A DNA stretch of 64,000 bases from Rebecca billardiae RCC1528 (GCA_965240325.2 OZ251234.1:434001-498000); one strand, 5' to 3'. Positions 45,636 to 56,808 are shown, numbered from the stretch's first letter. The notes: generated by a model from the letters alone, not told the origin. Numbers and translations are program-made.

Positions 45636-46434
45636 ACTGGACACAGGGGCTATCTGGACACTCAGCGGGCGGCGGGCCTCGTGGCGAGGGCTCGTGGGCG
45701 AACGAGCACGAGCGCCCACTGGCGGGTCGCCACGACGGCGCACGATGTTCGCTGAACTCACCTGGTCGTGAGACGTCGTCTGCGCACGCGCCAGGTCGCG
45801 CTTCTCGCCGCCTTCGCCTTGTTTCGTGAGTCCCGCGCACAAGGGCGAACGCCAGCGTTTCAAGCCGCAAGGCGCGTGCGCGGACTCAGGAAGGGCGGAC
45901 TCCGAGGCAAGGCGCGGTTGCGCTGGCGTGGGTAGGTCCAAGAGCAACCGTCCGAGCCGCTGCACACGCTTTTCCTCCGCGCGCGCGTCTCTGAGCTCGA
46001 TTCCCATGCCTCAGCCAGTGCCAGGGGCTAATTGGACAGTGCCATTGCGGCCGCCACGCGCGGAGACGGGCCCGCAGCGCAGAAAGCGCGCTGCGGCGGA
46101 ACTCCGGGGACCCCCTGAAGTCCGTCCCTGGCGCCCCTTCGACCCCAATGCTCCCAGGGAGGCCTCCGCGTGAGTTGGGTCGGCCACTGTCCAGATCACC
46201 CGTATCGACCTGTACCGTCCCGGTCAGCACTCAATATTAATGATGTCCGGGAGTCGGGAGATAGGAATTATGCAGTATGCACCCACGCTACCCGCATTAC
46301 TAGATAATGATGAGTAATGTTCTGGTGGTAATCGAGGATCTGGACGGACGATCCCAAGCTATTCTTCCGCCTTTGAGCGCCGGCCGCCCCCCGGGCGGCC
46401 GCCGCCTTTCCCCGGCGTGTTGCCGACACGCGAC
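45636..46434. other. Intergenic before the giant macroglobulin gene
   Basis: 799 bp; no gene is supported. Probably holds the promoter. The palindromic GCCGCCCCCCGGGCGGC (46384-46400) lies 35 bp before the ATG and would form a strong 5' UTR hairpin. Confidence 0.45.
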
Positions 46435-49400
46435 ATGTCCCCGCGTGCTATGCTGCCGCTCTTCCTCGCCCTCGCGGCGTCGGCGGCGCTGACGTGCAGC
46501 GCGGCGTTCCTCGAGTCGCTCCCGCTGAACGTGACGAGCGTGATCCCGGGCTCCCCGCGCTCGCTCGCCTCGTCGGCGCCGCGCAGCCTCTCGCGCCGCG
46601 ACGCGATCACGATGGTCTTCTCGCGCGCGGTGATTGCGCTCGGCGCCGACTGGGACGGCGCGCCGCCGGCGTTCGAGCTGGACCCTCCGACGACGCCGGG
46701 CAGCTTCCGCTGGGTCACCACCGCCATCGCGCGCTTCGATCCCGAGGAGGACTGGCCGCCCGACCTCGACCTCACCGTCGCGCCCGCGCGCGGGCTCGCA
46801 ACCTTTGACGGCGTCGGCCTGCGCGAGCGCGTCGAGGTGCGGTACCGCACGCCGGCGCTCACGATGTACCTGGCGCACGTGCAGTCAGCGCGCGCGACCA
46901 ACGCGACCGACGGCCTCTGGGACGCGCGCACCGCGCCCGTCGAGCCCGGCTACGCCGAGCTGCCGCCGGACGGCGCTGTCCTCCTGACCTTCTCCGCGCC
47001 CGTCGACCCGGCGGCGACCGTCGGCGCGCTCCGGCTGCGCGCGCCGGGCGGCGGCGCGCTGCGGCGCGTGCACGGGCGCGGGGGCACGTCGGCGCCGGTG
47101 CCCGGCCTCCGGCTCGGCTGCGACCAGGACCCCGCCGCGCGCAACACCACGCTGTGCGTCGAGCTGTCGGCGCCGTTGCCGCCGGGCGCGCGCGTGCTGC
47201 TGCTGCTGCCAAAGGGGAGCCGCGCGCACGCGCTCTTCGGGCCGACGCGCGCGGATCTGTCGGTGGAGCTCTCGGGCCTGGCGCCGTTCGCGTTCCCGTT
47301 CCTCCAGACCGAGCCCAAGCCGTACGGCCTGCGCCCCAAGTACCGCCGCCTCGACCTGTGGCTCCGGCACGGGCTGGGCGCGGGCGCGGGCGCGCCGCCT
47401 GCCGCGCTCGGCTCGGCCGCAGAGGCGACGGCGCTGCTCGCGCTGAGCAGCGCGATGACGGTGGAGCCCGCGCTGCCGTTCAACCTCTCGCGCCCGTCGC
47501 CCGGCGTCCTGCGCCTCGCCGCGCCCTTCGAGGGCGAGACCCAGTACAAGATCACCGTCGACGCGGCCAAGGCGGCGCGCGCCGCGCGCGAGGCGAGCGC
47601 GCCGCGCGGCGGCGACGGCGGCGCCGCGGCCGCGCTCATCGACGCGTTCGGCCTCGAGTTCGGCGGCGGCTCACTCCGGTCGGACGTGGCCTCGCCGAGC
47701 GCCGTCGCGCACACCACCTTCGTCACGCAGCGCCTGCCGCCCTTCCTCTGCGACTCGGGAGGCCACGCGTTCTTCATGCCCTCAGGCGCGGACGAAGACG
47801 CGGACGCGGACGCGGACAAGCAGGACACGGCGGCGAGCGCGGCAAGCGGGGGCGGCACGGGCGGCGCGCCGGCTGCGCTGCTCATGCTCGCGCGCGGGCA
47901 GAACCACTGCCTCGGCGGCGAGGAGGCGTGCAAGCTGCGCGCGCTCGCCGAGCAGGAGCCCACCGACCCCACCCTCGCCGCACTGCGCGCCGAGTGGGGT
48001 CTGAGCGCGCAGGACGCTGCCAGGCTGCGCGAGCGCGCGCGCGAGGCGCGCGCGGCGAAGCTGCTGGCGGACCCCAACTACGGCGCGCCGGTGACGGTGA
48101 CGCTCGCGGCGGTGGACGAGGCGTCGCTCCCCGCCGCGATCGCCACCGTGCTCTCCGATCGGCACGACTACGTCCCGCCCGCCGGCGCCTCCATCCGCAG
48201 CGGCGACGAGTACGCGCCGCCCGGCGCGCGCGCCGAAGGCTCGGCGCACGCGCCGCCGCGGCCACGGCCGTCGCTCTTCGCGCGCGGCGCGCGGCCGGGC
48301 GCGGAGGTGCGCGTGCCCGGCTCGAACGGGACGTCGTCGCTGCTCCTGCCCACCGCCGCCGCGCTCGGGCCCACCGGCCTCGCCGTGCGCACGCGCTGGG
48401 CCTCCTTCGACGAGCGCGCGCGCACGGTCGGGTCCGAGCCCACCGGCGCCCGTAAGAGCTCGCACTGGCTGGGCGCGCCCCGCTACGGCGCGCTGGCGCT
48501 GGCGTCGTATGCGGCGAGGCGCGGCGCGGGCGGCGAGGCGGCGGAGCTGGCGCTGTGGGTCACGCGGCTTGGCGGCGGCGGCGGCGTGGCGCCGGGAGTG
48601 CGCGTCGCGCTGTACACCACCCTCCGCCCGCAGCCGGGCGTGATGCGCCCGGAGCACGTGCAGCTGGTGGCAGAGGCGACGACAGACTCTCACGGGGTGG
48701 CCTTGCTCGCGCTGCCGCAGCCGTGGGCGGCGGAGGTGGAGGCGTGGGACGCGCGTGTGGGCGCGCAGCGCACGCTCGTCGGCGCGGTGCTTGACGGCAC
48801 CGGGCACATCACGCTCCTCCCGGCCATCGAGCCGCGCCCAGCGCTGCCGCAGCCGAGCGGCGCGCGCGCCTCCCTCGCCCTCGACGCGGCGCTGTACCGC
48901 CCCGGGGACGTCGTCCGGGTGAAGGGGTGGGTGCGCGAGCGGAGGGCGGAGGAGGGCGCGGCGGGCGCGGGGCGCGGCGGGCCGCCCGGCCGGTTCACGC
49001 CGGGCGGCTCGCCGCTCGCCGTCGCGCTCGCGCGCGCCGCCTCGGGCGCGGACGGCGCGGACGACGACTCGGCGGAGGCGGCCGCTGCCGCCGCGGCCGC
49101 CGCAACGCCCTCCCTCGCCGTGCCGGCTGCCGCCGCCACGCGCCGGCTGCGGCTGCGCGTGCGCTGGCGCGCGCCGCACGACAAGGGCTCGTCGGGCGAC
49201 CGCGGCGCGCAGCTCGGGTACACGCCCCACGACGACCCCGTCTCCGCCACCGACGGCCTCACCGAGCTGCCCCTCGACGCAGACGCGGAGTTTGGCGCGT
49301 TTGAAGCGCAGCTCGCCGTTCCGCCCGACGCAGAGCGCGCGCCCACCAGCCTCGAGCTGTGGAGCGAGCCGGACAGTCCGGACGGCGCGGAGGCGCTGGT

Positions 49401-52400
49401 GCTCGAGATGCTCGAGGACCTCGGCGAGGGCGGCGCCGCGCCGCGCGCTGAACCCGAGCTTCTCGCCTCCGCGCCGCTGCTCGTCGCGGAGCCGCGGCCG
49501 CCGACGGTGGCGCTCGAGCTCAGCGCGGTCGGCGCGCCGGCCGGCGCGGCGGTCGGCGCGGCGGGCGGCGCGGCGGTGAGCACGTTCTCGACGTTCGCCG
49601 ACGGCGAGCCCGTGCGCGTGCGCGTGCGCACGGCCACGTACCTCGGCGTGCCCGTCGGCCGCGCGCCCGTCAGCGTCGACTGGTCCGTCCGCGGCGCGTA
49701 CGGCGGCGGCGGCGGCGCGGTGCCGGCGGGCGCGAGCGCGCGCGCGCCGGACGCGGCGTGGACCGCCGACCTGCGCGCGCTCAGCGGCGGCGGCGGCGGC
49801 GCGGGGTCGGCTTCCACGCTGGCGGCGGGCGCGGAGGGCGGCGCGGAGGCCGCGCCGACGAGCGGGCGCATCGAGCTCACCACCGACGACGACGGCCTCG
49901 CCCTCCTCACCCTCGACGCCAAATCGCATGCCGACGCATTCGACGCGCTCGCCGCCGCGGCCGAGGGCGGCGCGCTGAGCGTGCACGCGCGCTGGGTCGG
50001 CCCGACGCGCGAGCTGGTGACGGCGAGCCTCGAGCTGGGCGCGGTGGCGGGGCCGGGCGGCGGGCGGCTCGCGCTGGCCACCTCGCCGCCCATCCCGCTC
50101 CCCGGCTACGACTTTGGCGTCGCGACGCACTTTGAGGTCGACGCCGACGCCGACGCCGACGCGGCGGCGGCGGCCGACGCCGCGGCCGGCGGCGGCGGCG
50201 GCGGCGTGGCTATGGACGTGGCGCTCTTCGCGGCGGAGGCGGCGCCGTCCGCGGCGCACGTGCGCGCGCACGGGCTGTCCGAGCTCAGCGCCGCGCTCGC
50301 GCACACCTCGTGCGCCGCCAACGCGCGCGCCTTCGGTGCGGACGCGCACGGCTGCCTGCTCCGCATGCCCGCGCGCGCGGCCGCGACCGTGCTCGTGGCG
50401 TGCGCGCGGCGCGGCGGCGCAGCGCGCGGCGCGGCCGACGCGCCGCCGCTGGCGTGCGCGGCGGCGCGCGTGGGCAAGTCGGCGTCGGAGTGGTCCGCCT
50501 CGCCGCTCGCGCGCCTCGACCCCTCGGGCGGCGCCGCCCACTTCTTCGCCGACAAGGCCGAGTATCGTCAGGGCGATCTCGCCACGATCTCGTGGGTTGC
50601 GCCGCACGCGGCCGGCGCGCACGCGCTCGCGCTGTGGGGCGACGAGCGCGCGCTGCGCTCGAGCTCGGCGCGCGCGCTGCCGAGCGGCGCGCAGAGCCTT
50701 GCGCTCCGCCTCGGCGCCGAGTGCGCCACCGGCTGCGGCCTCGCGCTCGCGCTCGCCGCGCCCGCGCGCGCGGCGCCGCTCGCGCTGCCAGCCGCCGTCG
50801 CTACCTCAGCGCTCGCCGACACGCGCGCGCCCACCGCGCTGCTGCTGCGGCGCACGCTCGCCGTGCGCGCGCCGCCGCCCGAGCTGCGTGTCGAGCTCTC
50901 GGTCGAGCCCGGCTCGGCCCCGCCGCCCGGCGCCGGCGCGCCCGCGGCCCCGCACCTCGCGCCGGGCACCTCCGCGCGCGTGCGCGTGCGCGTGCGCGAC
51001 GCCGCCACCGGCGCCGCGCCGCCGGGCGGCGCGCAAGTGTCCCTGCTCGCCATCGAGCGCTCGATGCTCGACGTGCTGCCGCACGCGCTGCCCGTGCCGG
51101 AGGCGGCGTTCGCCGAGCTGCGCGCGCGGCGCGCGGCGCCGCCCGCCGCGCAGTACCTCTCCCAGCCCCACCCCTCCGCCGCTGACGCCGTGCTCTCCTC
51201 CGCCGCCGTCTACGCGCGCGCGGCGGCCGCGATCGGGCGGCTGAGCGGCGCGGAGCCCTGGTGGCGCCCGCCGTCGGGCGCGGCGTGGGCGCGGCTGGAC
51301 GCGTCGGGCGGCGGGTGGGGCGGCGGGTACGCCGGGCGCTGGGACGGCGGGTACGGCGGCGCGGCCGAGCCCGACCTAACGCGCGCCCTCGAGCAGAACC
51401 TGACCACCCTGCTCGCGGCCATGGCCACGCGCATCACCGCCTGCCCGAACGGCTGCAGGCCGGGCGGCGGCGGCGGCTGGTTCGGGGACGGCTGGGGCGA
51501 GGAGGGGTTCGGCATGATGCGCAGCCGCTCGGTGCGCTTCGAGGCGATGGACGCCATGAGCTTCGGCGCCGCGCCCGTGATGATGATGGAGGCCGAGGCG
51601 ATGGACGACGGCGGCGGAAGCGGCGGCGGCGGCGGCGGCGGCGGCGCAAAGGCCATGCGCTCGCGCGCCGCCGGCGGCGCCGTCGAGGCCGAGTCGGCGG
51701 CGGGCGCGGCGGAGGCGGGCGCGGGCGGCGGCGCGCCGAGCATGGCGCTGCGCACCCACTTCGAGCGCGTCGGCCTGTGGGCGCCCACCCTGCGCGTCCC
51801 CGCCTCGGGCGAGGCGGTCGTTTCGTGGAACCTGCCGGACAACGTGGGCACGTGGGTGGTGCGCGCGCACGCGGCCTCGGCGTCCGCCGGCGCGTTCGGC
51901 CAGGCGGAGACGAGCGTGGTGGCGGCGCGCGCGCTCTCGCTGCTGCCCTCCGCGCCGCGCCTCGCGCGCGTCGGCGACCGCTTCGCCTGCGGCGTCAGCG
52001 CGCGCATCGTCGACGCCCAGGCGCTCTTCGCCGCCGCGGCCGACGCCGGCGGCGCCGGCGGCGCCGGCACCGACGGCGGCGGCGGCGGTGCCCACGGCGC
52101 CGATCCGCCTTCCGTGGAGCTGCGGCTGTACGTCGCGGTGCAGCGCGCGGACGGCCCGGCGCCGGGCGCCGACGCGCAGCCCCCGCTGCCGCTCTCGCTC
52201 GCCCCCGCCGACGCCGCGCACCCCGACGCACCCGCCGCGCGCGCGCGCGTGAGCCGCGCGGCCGCGGCCGCGCCGGTCGAGCTGACGGCGACTCTCGAAG
52301 CGGCGGCGCTCGGCGCCGCCAACCTGACGCTGCGGGTGGAGGCGGTGCGCGTCGGGGGCGGCGGGGCGGTGCTCGCGAGCGACTCGCTCACGCACGCCCT

Positions 52401-55400
52401 CGCCGTCGAGCCCGCCGCGCCCTCCGTCCGTGTCGCCACCACCTTCTCCGTCGACGGCGACGCGGCGGCCCTGCGCGAGCTGGACGCGGCGGCGGCGCGC
52501 GCGGACGCGCGGCTGAGCGGCGCGGGCGCGGGCGTGGGCGCGTCGGAGCGCGCGCTCGGCGCGGCGCGGGGGCACCCGGCGCGCGAGTACGCCAAGTGCG
52601 CCGTGCTCCCGTGGCGCGAGGGCCTCGCCTTCCCGCCCGCCGAGCCGGGCTCGGGCCAGATTGCGATCTCGGCGGGCGTCGGGTTTGAGGCAGCGGCGCG
52701 CGCGCTCGCCGCCGGCGCGGACGCGGCGGTGGCGCACGCGACGCGCGAGGGCGCGAGCGCGGACGAGCTGCACCGGCTGTCGAGCACGACGCTGCTCGCC
52801 GCGCTCGTCGGCTCGCGCCTCGTCAACGGCACGTACGCCGCCGCGCCCGACGGCGCCGAGGGCGGCGCGCTCGGCGGCCACGCCGCCGTGCGCGGCGCCT
52901 CGCGCGCCGGCGCGCGCCCGCCGCCGGCGGCGCGCGCGTGGGAGGCGGCGGCGGAGGCGGAGCTGCGCGCGCGCACGCGCGAGGACGGCGGCGGGCTGTG
53001 CTCCGTCGGCGGGCGCTGGTGCGGCGCCTCCTCACGCACCGTACACCACCCCTCGCCGCCCGGCGCGTACGGCGCAACGTACGCGTGCGCGCGCGCCTAC
53101 TCTGCGGGCGCGCAATCAGCATGGCCGCCCGAGGCGGCCGCCGACGTGCCGCTGCTCGGCACGGCGCTGCGGCTGCTCGGCGACGCGCTCGCGGCGGGCG
53201 CGCGCGTGCCCGAGGGCGTGCGCGCGCTCGCGCCGCGCTGGGCCGACGCGCTCGGCCGCGCGCTCGCCTGGGACGCCGTGCAGCAAACGTGCGCCGCCGC
53301 GGAGCTGCGCGGCAACGGCGCGGGCGGCGCGGCGGAGGTGGCGGTGGACGCGGCGGCGTGGGCGGCGGCCGCGCTGGGCGTGGGCTGGGCGGAGGGCGCG
53401 GCGGCGCAGCCGTACGCGACGTGGCCCCTCTCCTCCGCGCCCGCCGCGCCGGGCCCCGACGAGCTCAGCTGGCTCGGCGAGACACACGGCGCGGCCGCGG
53501 CCGCGGCGGCGCGCGCGGGCGCGGCGCGCGCGCTGCTGAGCGCGCGCGCGCTGCTGGCGGCGCTCGAGCGCGAGGGGTCCGCGGCGGGGCCGCGCGCGGA
53601 CGCGCTGTTCGCGCTCGGCGTGCTCGCGCCGCCGCCCTCCGCCGCGCTCTCCGCCGCGCAGCCCGCGCCCGACTCGCCCCCGCTCGTGCGCGGCGCGCAC
53701 GCCGCCGCGCGCCGGCTCGTGGGCGGGCTGCGCGTGACTGGGCGCACGGCTTACGTCTCGGCGGCGCCGGGCTCGGCGCACGGCGCGGACGGCGAGACGC
53801 AGGCGCTGGCGCTCGGCGCGCTCGCCGCGGCGACGGCGCGCGCGGCCGCGCACGCCGCCGAGCCGCCGCCCGCCAATCTCGCGCCGCGCCTCGCGCAGAC
53901 GGTCGCGGCGGGCGGCGCGGGCGCGGCCGTGGCGCGCGTCGGCGGCGGCGGCGGCTCGGCCGGCGGCCCTCTGGTCGGCCGCGCGGGCGCGCTGCGAGCC
54001 GCGGCGCTGTGCGCGTACGACGCGGCGACGGGCGGCGCGGCGCCGCACCTGCGCTTCGAGGCGCTCGTCGGGAGCCGCCCGCTCCTCCGCGCCGCCTTCG
54101 ACGCCGACGCGCCCGGCGGCGGCGTGCGCATGGCTGGCGTGGCGATGCCGTGGGCACAGCTCAGCGCGTCCGCGGGCCGCGCCGCGCGCGTGCCCGCGGC
54201 GCGCGCGCTGCCCGCGCCCGGCGCGACGAGCGCGCGCGGGGCGGAGGAGCCGCTGCTCTTCTTCGCGCGCGGGGAGGGCCGCGTGGGCGTCGCGCTCGAC
54301 CTCTCCTTCACCCCGCGCTCCACCGGCGCGCACACCGCGCCGCGCTACCGCGGGCTGCACGTCGAGCGAGCGCTGCGCGCCGAGCGCGCGGACAGCGGCG
54401 GCCGCGCCGGCCGCGCGCTGCGCGGCGCCGCGCTCAACGTGTCGCAGGCGGTGCGCGTGAGCATCTCGGTGACGACGGCGGACGACGTGTCGTGGCTCGT
54501 GGTCGAGGAGCGCCCGCCCGCCGGCCTCGAGCCGCTCGACCCCGCCGTGTACGGCGCGCAGGACGCGGGCGACTCGGCGCTCGACGGCCTGCAGAGCTGC
54601 CCGCGCTGGTACGGCGGGCGCGGGTACGATTCGGGGTATCCGGGGTATTCGGGGTACGGCGGCGGGTGGTGGGGCGCGTGCCTGCCCGCGTTCGAGCGCG
54701 AGATCCGACCGGGGCTGGTGCGCTGGAGCGCGCGCTTCGTCGGCGCGGGCACGCACACGCTGAGCTACACCGCGCTCGCCGCCACCGCGGGCTCGTTCAG
54801 ACTGCCGCCCACGCACGCCTACCTGGAGGAGGAGCCCGAGGTGATGGGGCTGTCGGAGGCGGGCACGCTGGTGGTGCGCGGGCGGGGCGAGGGCGGCGCG
54901 CACCCGCACCCGCCCGACGCGCCCGCGCCGCCCGTCTCGTGCGCCGACATGTCGTGCAGCGGCCACGGCGAGTGCGACACTGCCGCGGGCGCGTGCGCGT
55001 GCGACCCCGGCTGGGCGGGCGGCGCGTGCGAGCGCGAGGCGGGGGCGCACGCGCTGACGGTGGCGCGCGCGGAGGAGGGCGAGGAGCCGGGCTCGGCGGT
55101 GTTCAAGTACGCCGTGCGCCCCGCCGCGTCCGAGGACGACGACGCCGCCGCCGCGCACGCCGACGCGCCCGTGCTCTACGCCTACGCCTTCTCCTCCGAC
55201 GAGGGTGCGCTGCCCGCCGAGCGCGTGAGCATTGACGAGGCCGCGCGCTCGGTGCGCATCCGGCCGCTGCCGCCGAGCGCCGGCGGCGGCGCGGCGTTCC
55301 TCACGCTGGTCGCGTCGCACGACGGCACGTCGGTGCTGAGCCGGGTGCTGCGCGTGCACGTGCTCCCGAGCGGCGCGGTCCGCGCGCTCGCCCTCGACAC

Positions 55401-55809
55401 CGTCGCGCCCGCGCTCGTCGCCGGCGGCGGCCGCGTGCACGCCGCGGGCTCGCGCGCGCCGGGCCGGCCGATCGGCGCCGGCGGCGGCGCGGTGGGCGCG
55501 GCGGTGGCGGCGGCGGCGCACGCGGTGGAGGGCGAGGACGAGGCGTCGAGCGTCGCCTTCTTCGCCGCGTCCGCGCTCTGCCTCCTCCTCGCCGCCGCGC
55601 TGCTCGCCCTCGCCCTCCTCCACCGCCGCCGCGCCAAGCGCGCGCTCGCCGACCGGCCGGGCGCGCCCTCCTCCTCCGCCTCCGCTGTCGGCTTCCGACG
55701 TCTCTCCGACGGCGGCGCCGCGCTGCCGCTCAGCTCGGGCAGCGGGCGGGAGAGCGCGAGCGACGCGGGCGCGCCGGCGAGCTCGGGCGGCAGCTCGCGC
55801 ATGCACTGA
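46435..55809 (+). CDS. Giant alpha-2-macroglobulin-like membrane protein with EGF domain
   Basis: 3,124 residues in one intronless frame; ATG at 46435 (frame open to a GTG six codons earlier). Signal peptide MSPRAMLPLFLALAASAALTCSA. Macroglobulin (MG) domains follow. MG3-type ALYRPGDVVRVKGWVRER is at about residue 820. A Gly/Ala/Met-rich, bait-like stretch lies near 1700-1770 (MMMEAEAMDDGGGSGG). The A2M core HFERVGLWAPTLRVPASGEAVVSWNLPDNVGTWVV runs from about 1775. A helical thioester-domain-like region follows, but no GCxEQ thioester motif was found. One EGF-like domain lies at 2836-2865 (CADMSCSGHGECDTAAGACAC...). A single TM helix near 3040-3063 (AFFAASALCLLLAAALLALALL) precedes a basic-serine-rich tail. 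It is probably a cell-surface protein that traps or senses proteases. Acidic and glycine runs are encoded by GC-triplet repeats. Confidence 0.85.
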   Translation: MSPRAMLPLFLALAASAALTCSAAFLESLPLNVTSVIPGSPRSLASSAPRSLSRRDAITMVFSRAVIALGADWDGAPPAFELDPPTTPGSFRWVTTAIARFDPEEDWPPDLDLTVAPARGLATFDGVGLRERVEVRYRTPALTMYLAHVQSARATNATDGLWDARTAPVEPGYAELPPDGAVLLTFSAPVDPAATVGALRLRAPGGGALRRVHGRGGTSAPVPGLRLGCDQDPAARNTTLCVELSAPLPPGARVLLLLPKGSRAHALFGPTRADLSVELSGLAPFAFPFLQTEPKPYGLRPKYRRLDLWLRHGLGAGAGAPPAALGSAAEATALLALSSAMTVEPALPFNLSRPSPGVLRLAAPFEGETQYKITVDAAKAARAAREASAPRGGDGGAAAALIDAFGLEFGGGSLRSDVASPSAVAHTTFVTQRLPPFLCDSGGHAFFMPSGADEDADADADKQDTAASAASGGGTGGAPAALLMLARGQNHCLGGEEACKLRALAEQEPTDPTLAALRAEWGLSAQDAARLRERAREARAAKLLADPNYGAPVTVTLAAVDEASLPAAIATVLSDRHDYVPPAGASIRSGDEYAPPGARAEGSAHAPPRPRPSLFARGARPGAEVRVPGSNGTSSLLLPTAAALGPTGLAVRTRWASFDERARTVGSEPTGARKSSHWLGAPRYGALALASYAARRGAGGEAAELALWVTRLGGGGGVAPGVRVALYTTLRPQPGVMRPEHVQLVAEATTDSHGVALLALPQPWAAEVEAWDARVGAQRTLVGAVLDGTGHITLLPAIEPRPALPQPSGARASLALDAALYRPGDVVRVKGWVRERRAEEGAAGAGRGGPPGRFTPGGSPLAVALARAASGADGADDDSAEAAAAAAAAATPSLAVPAAAATRRLRLRVRWRAPHDKGSSGDRGAQLGYTPHDDPVSATDGLTELPLDADAEFGAFEAQLAVPPDAERAPTSLELWSEPDSPDGAEALVLEMLEDLGEGGAAPRAEPELLASAPLLVAEPRPPTVALELSAVGAPAGAAVGAAGGAAVSTFSTFADGEPVRVRVRTATYLGVPVGRAPVSVDWSVRGAYGGGGGAVPAGASARAPDAAWTADLRALSGGGGGAGSASTLAAGAEGGAEAAPTSGRIELTTDDDGLALLTLDAKSHADAFDALAAAAEGGALSVHARWVGPTRELVTASLELGAVAGPGGGRLALATSPPIPLPGYDFGVATHFEVDADADADAAAAADAAAGGGGGGVAMDVALFAAEAAPSAAHVRAHGLSELSAALAHTSCAANARAFGADAHGCLLRMPARAAATVLVACARRGGAARGAADAPPLACAAARVGKSASEWSASPLARLDPSGGAAHFFADKAEYRQGDLATISWVAPHAAGAHALALWGDERALRSSSARALPSGAQSLALRLGAECATGCGLALALAAPARAAPLALPAAVATSALADTRAPTALLLRRTLAVRAPPPELRVELSVEPGSAPPPGAGAPAAPHLAPGTSARVRVRVRDAATGAAPPGGAQVSLLAIERSMLDVLPHALPVPEAAFAELRARRAAPPAAQYLSQPHPSAADAVLSSAAVYARAAAAIGRLSGAEPWWRPPSGAAWARLDASGGGWGGGYAGRWDGGYGGAAEPDLTRALEQNLTTLLAAMATRITACPNGCRPGGGGGWFGDGWGEEGFGMMRSRSVRFEAMDAMSFGAAPVMMMEAEAMDDGGGSGGGGGGGGAKAMRSRAAGGAVEAESAAGAAEAGAGGGAPSMALRTHFERVGLWAPTLRVPASGEAVVSWNLPDNVGTWVVRAHAASASAGAFGQAETSVVAARALSLLPSAPRLARVGDRFACGVSARIVDAQALFAAAADAGGAGGAGTDGGGGGAHGADPPSVELRLYVAVQRADGPAPGADAQPPLPLSLAPADAAHPDAPAARARVSRAAAAAPVELTATLEAAALGAANLTLRVEAVRVGGGGAVLASDSLTHALAVEPAAPSVRVATTFSVDGDAAALRELDAAAARADARLSGAGAGVGASERALGAARGHPAREYAKCAVLPWREGLAFPPAEPGSGQIAISAGVGFEAAARALAAGADAAVAHATREGASADELHRLSSTTLLAALVGSRLVNGTYAAAPDGAEGGALGGHAAVRGASRAGARPPPAARAWEAAAEAELRARTREDGGGLCSVGGRWCGASSRTVHHPSPPGAYGATYACARAYSAGAQSAWPPEAAADVPLLGTALRLLGDALAAGARVPEGVRALAPRWADALGRALAWDAVQQTCAAAELRGNGAGGAAEVAVDAAAWAAAALGVGWAEGAAAQPYATWPLSSAPAAPGPDELSWLGETHGAAAAAAARAGAARALLSARALLAALEREGSAAGPRADALFALGVLAPPPSAALSAAQPAPDSPPLVRGAHAAARRLVGGLRVTGRTAYVSAAPGSAHGADGETQALALGALAAATARAAAHAAEPPPANLAPRLAQTVAAGGAGAAVARVGGGGGSAGGPLVGRAGALRAAALCAYDAATGGAAPHLRFEALVGSRPLLRAAFDADAPGGGVRMAGVAMPWAQLSASAGRAARVPAARALPAPGATSARGAEEPLLFFARGEGRVGVALDLSFTPRSTGAHTAPRYRGLHVERALRAERADSGGRAGRALRGAALNVSQAVRVSISVTTADDVSWLVVEERPPAGLEPLDPAVYGAQDAGDSALDGLQSCPRWYGGRGYDSGYPGYSGYGGGWWGACLPAFEREIRPGLVRWSARFVGAGTHTLSYTALAATAGSFRLPPTHAYLEEEPEVMGLSEAGTLVVRGRGEGGAHPHPPDAPAPPVSCADMSCSGHGECDTAAGACACDPGWAGGACEREAGAHALTVARAEEGEEPGSAVFKYAVRPAASEDDDAAAAHADAPVLYAYAFSSDEGALPAERVSIDEAARSVRIRPLPPSAGGGAAFLTLVASHDGTSVLSRVLRVHVLPSGAVRALALDTVAPALVAGGGRVHAAGSRAPGRPIGAGGGAVGAAVAAAAHAVEGEDEASSVAFFAASALCLLLAAALLALALLHRRRAKRALADRPGAPSSSASAVGFRRLSDGGAALPLSSGSGRESASDAGAPASSGGSSRMH

Positions 55810-56808
55810 CACCCGCGCCCGCCGGCCTGCCGCCGGCCGCCTCCGCGCACGCACGCATGCCCGTTGCCTGTGTCGCCACCGCCCCGGCCGCTGCGGCCGC
55901 GCGGCTCCGCGCTGCGCTGCACACCTGCCGGCACGCGACCCGCGGACCGCGCGCGGCATCGCGGGCGGGCGGCGCACGCGCACTCGCCCGCGCGCAACCG
56001 CGCGGCCGAGCACGGCCTGCTCGCGGCAGGCCACACCCTGCGCCCTCGGGACGTGCTCGGCTCGTCGCCCCCCGCTTCCACCCGCCCCGCACGGCCGCAC
56101 TGCGAGCGTCGCGAAGACTTCCATCACGCATGAGCGACGGCGCCGTGCGAGGCCGCGCGGCCCTGGCAGCGCTGTCCGTCTGCGACTCGAAGTGCTCCGT
56201 TCTGCTCCAGCATCCCCATGGCGGCGCTGCCCGCGGCTGCCGCCTTCGTCCCCTCGATCCTCATCGCCATCCAGCACTACTCACGACCAAGTCGCCATCC
56301 AGCGCAATCCCGTGGCATATTCCTGTCCGATCAATATAACGCGTACACGCGTGCACTAATCACTATGCTCAGTGCGCACACATCAATCCAGTCGCCACAG
56401 CCTCTCGTCGCTGATTCCCGCTGCTGATCGGAATTCTGCTGATATGAGCATATACATATGCGCTGACGATATGCGCGCGCATATATATATATGATGATCG
56501 ATGCATGATGCCGTGCGGCCCGTGCTACGTGCGCCGCGGAAGCTGCGGCTGCTGCTGATTCCTGCTGAATGACTCGCGCCTCACTGGCACTGTATAGTCG
56601 ATCATCGCCTGCAGCATGCCGAGTAGTAGTAGCAGCGCTATCTAGATGACGCCTGCGCGCTAGTAGCTAAGACGCGTAGTCGTCGTACGTGTAATAACGT
56701 CGTCAATATATCGACGAGCTAGCAGGCGTGCTGAGGCGGCCGTCCTGCGCCCGCCAGCCTGCTGTCTGAGCGCTGACGCCAGTGACGCCGCCGCCGACAT
56801 GCGCATGA
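55810..56808. other. Intergenic between the convergent macroglobulin and hydrolase genes
   Basis: 1 kb, GC-rich at first then AT-richer with an AT/GC dinucleotide patch (56480-56494). Contains both 3' UTRs. No gene is supported. Confidence 0.45.

Noticed and set aside
46417-46434. GTG start six codons before the macroglobulin ATG (and similar GTG/TTG starts at 3005, 21286, 25608, 30693, 63976)
   Set aside because: Eukaryotic nuclear genes start at ATG; the first suitable in-frame ATG was used, or the gene was taken as truncated (63976).
47782-56277. Minus- and plus-strand open frames of 400-1050 codons within the macroglobulin gene
   Set aside because: Arg/Ala-rich shadows of the real 3,124-residue frame; no recognised motif.
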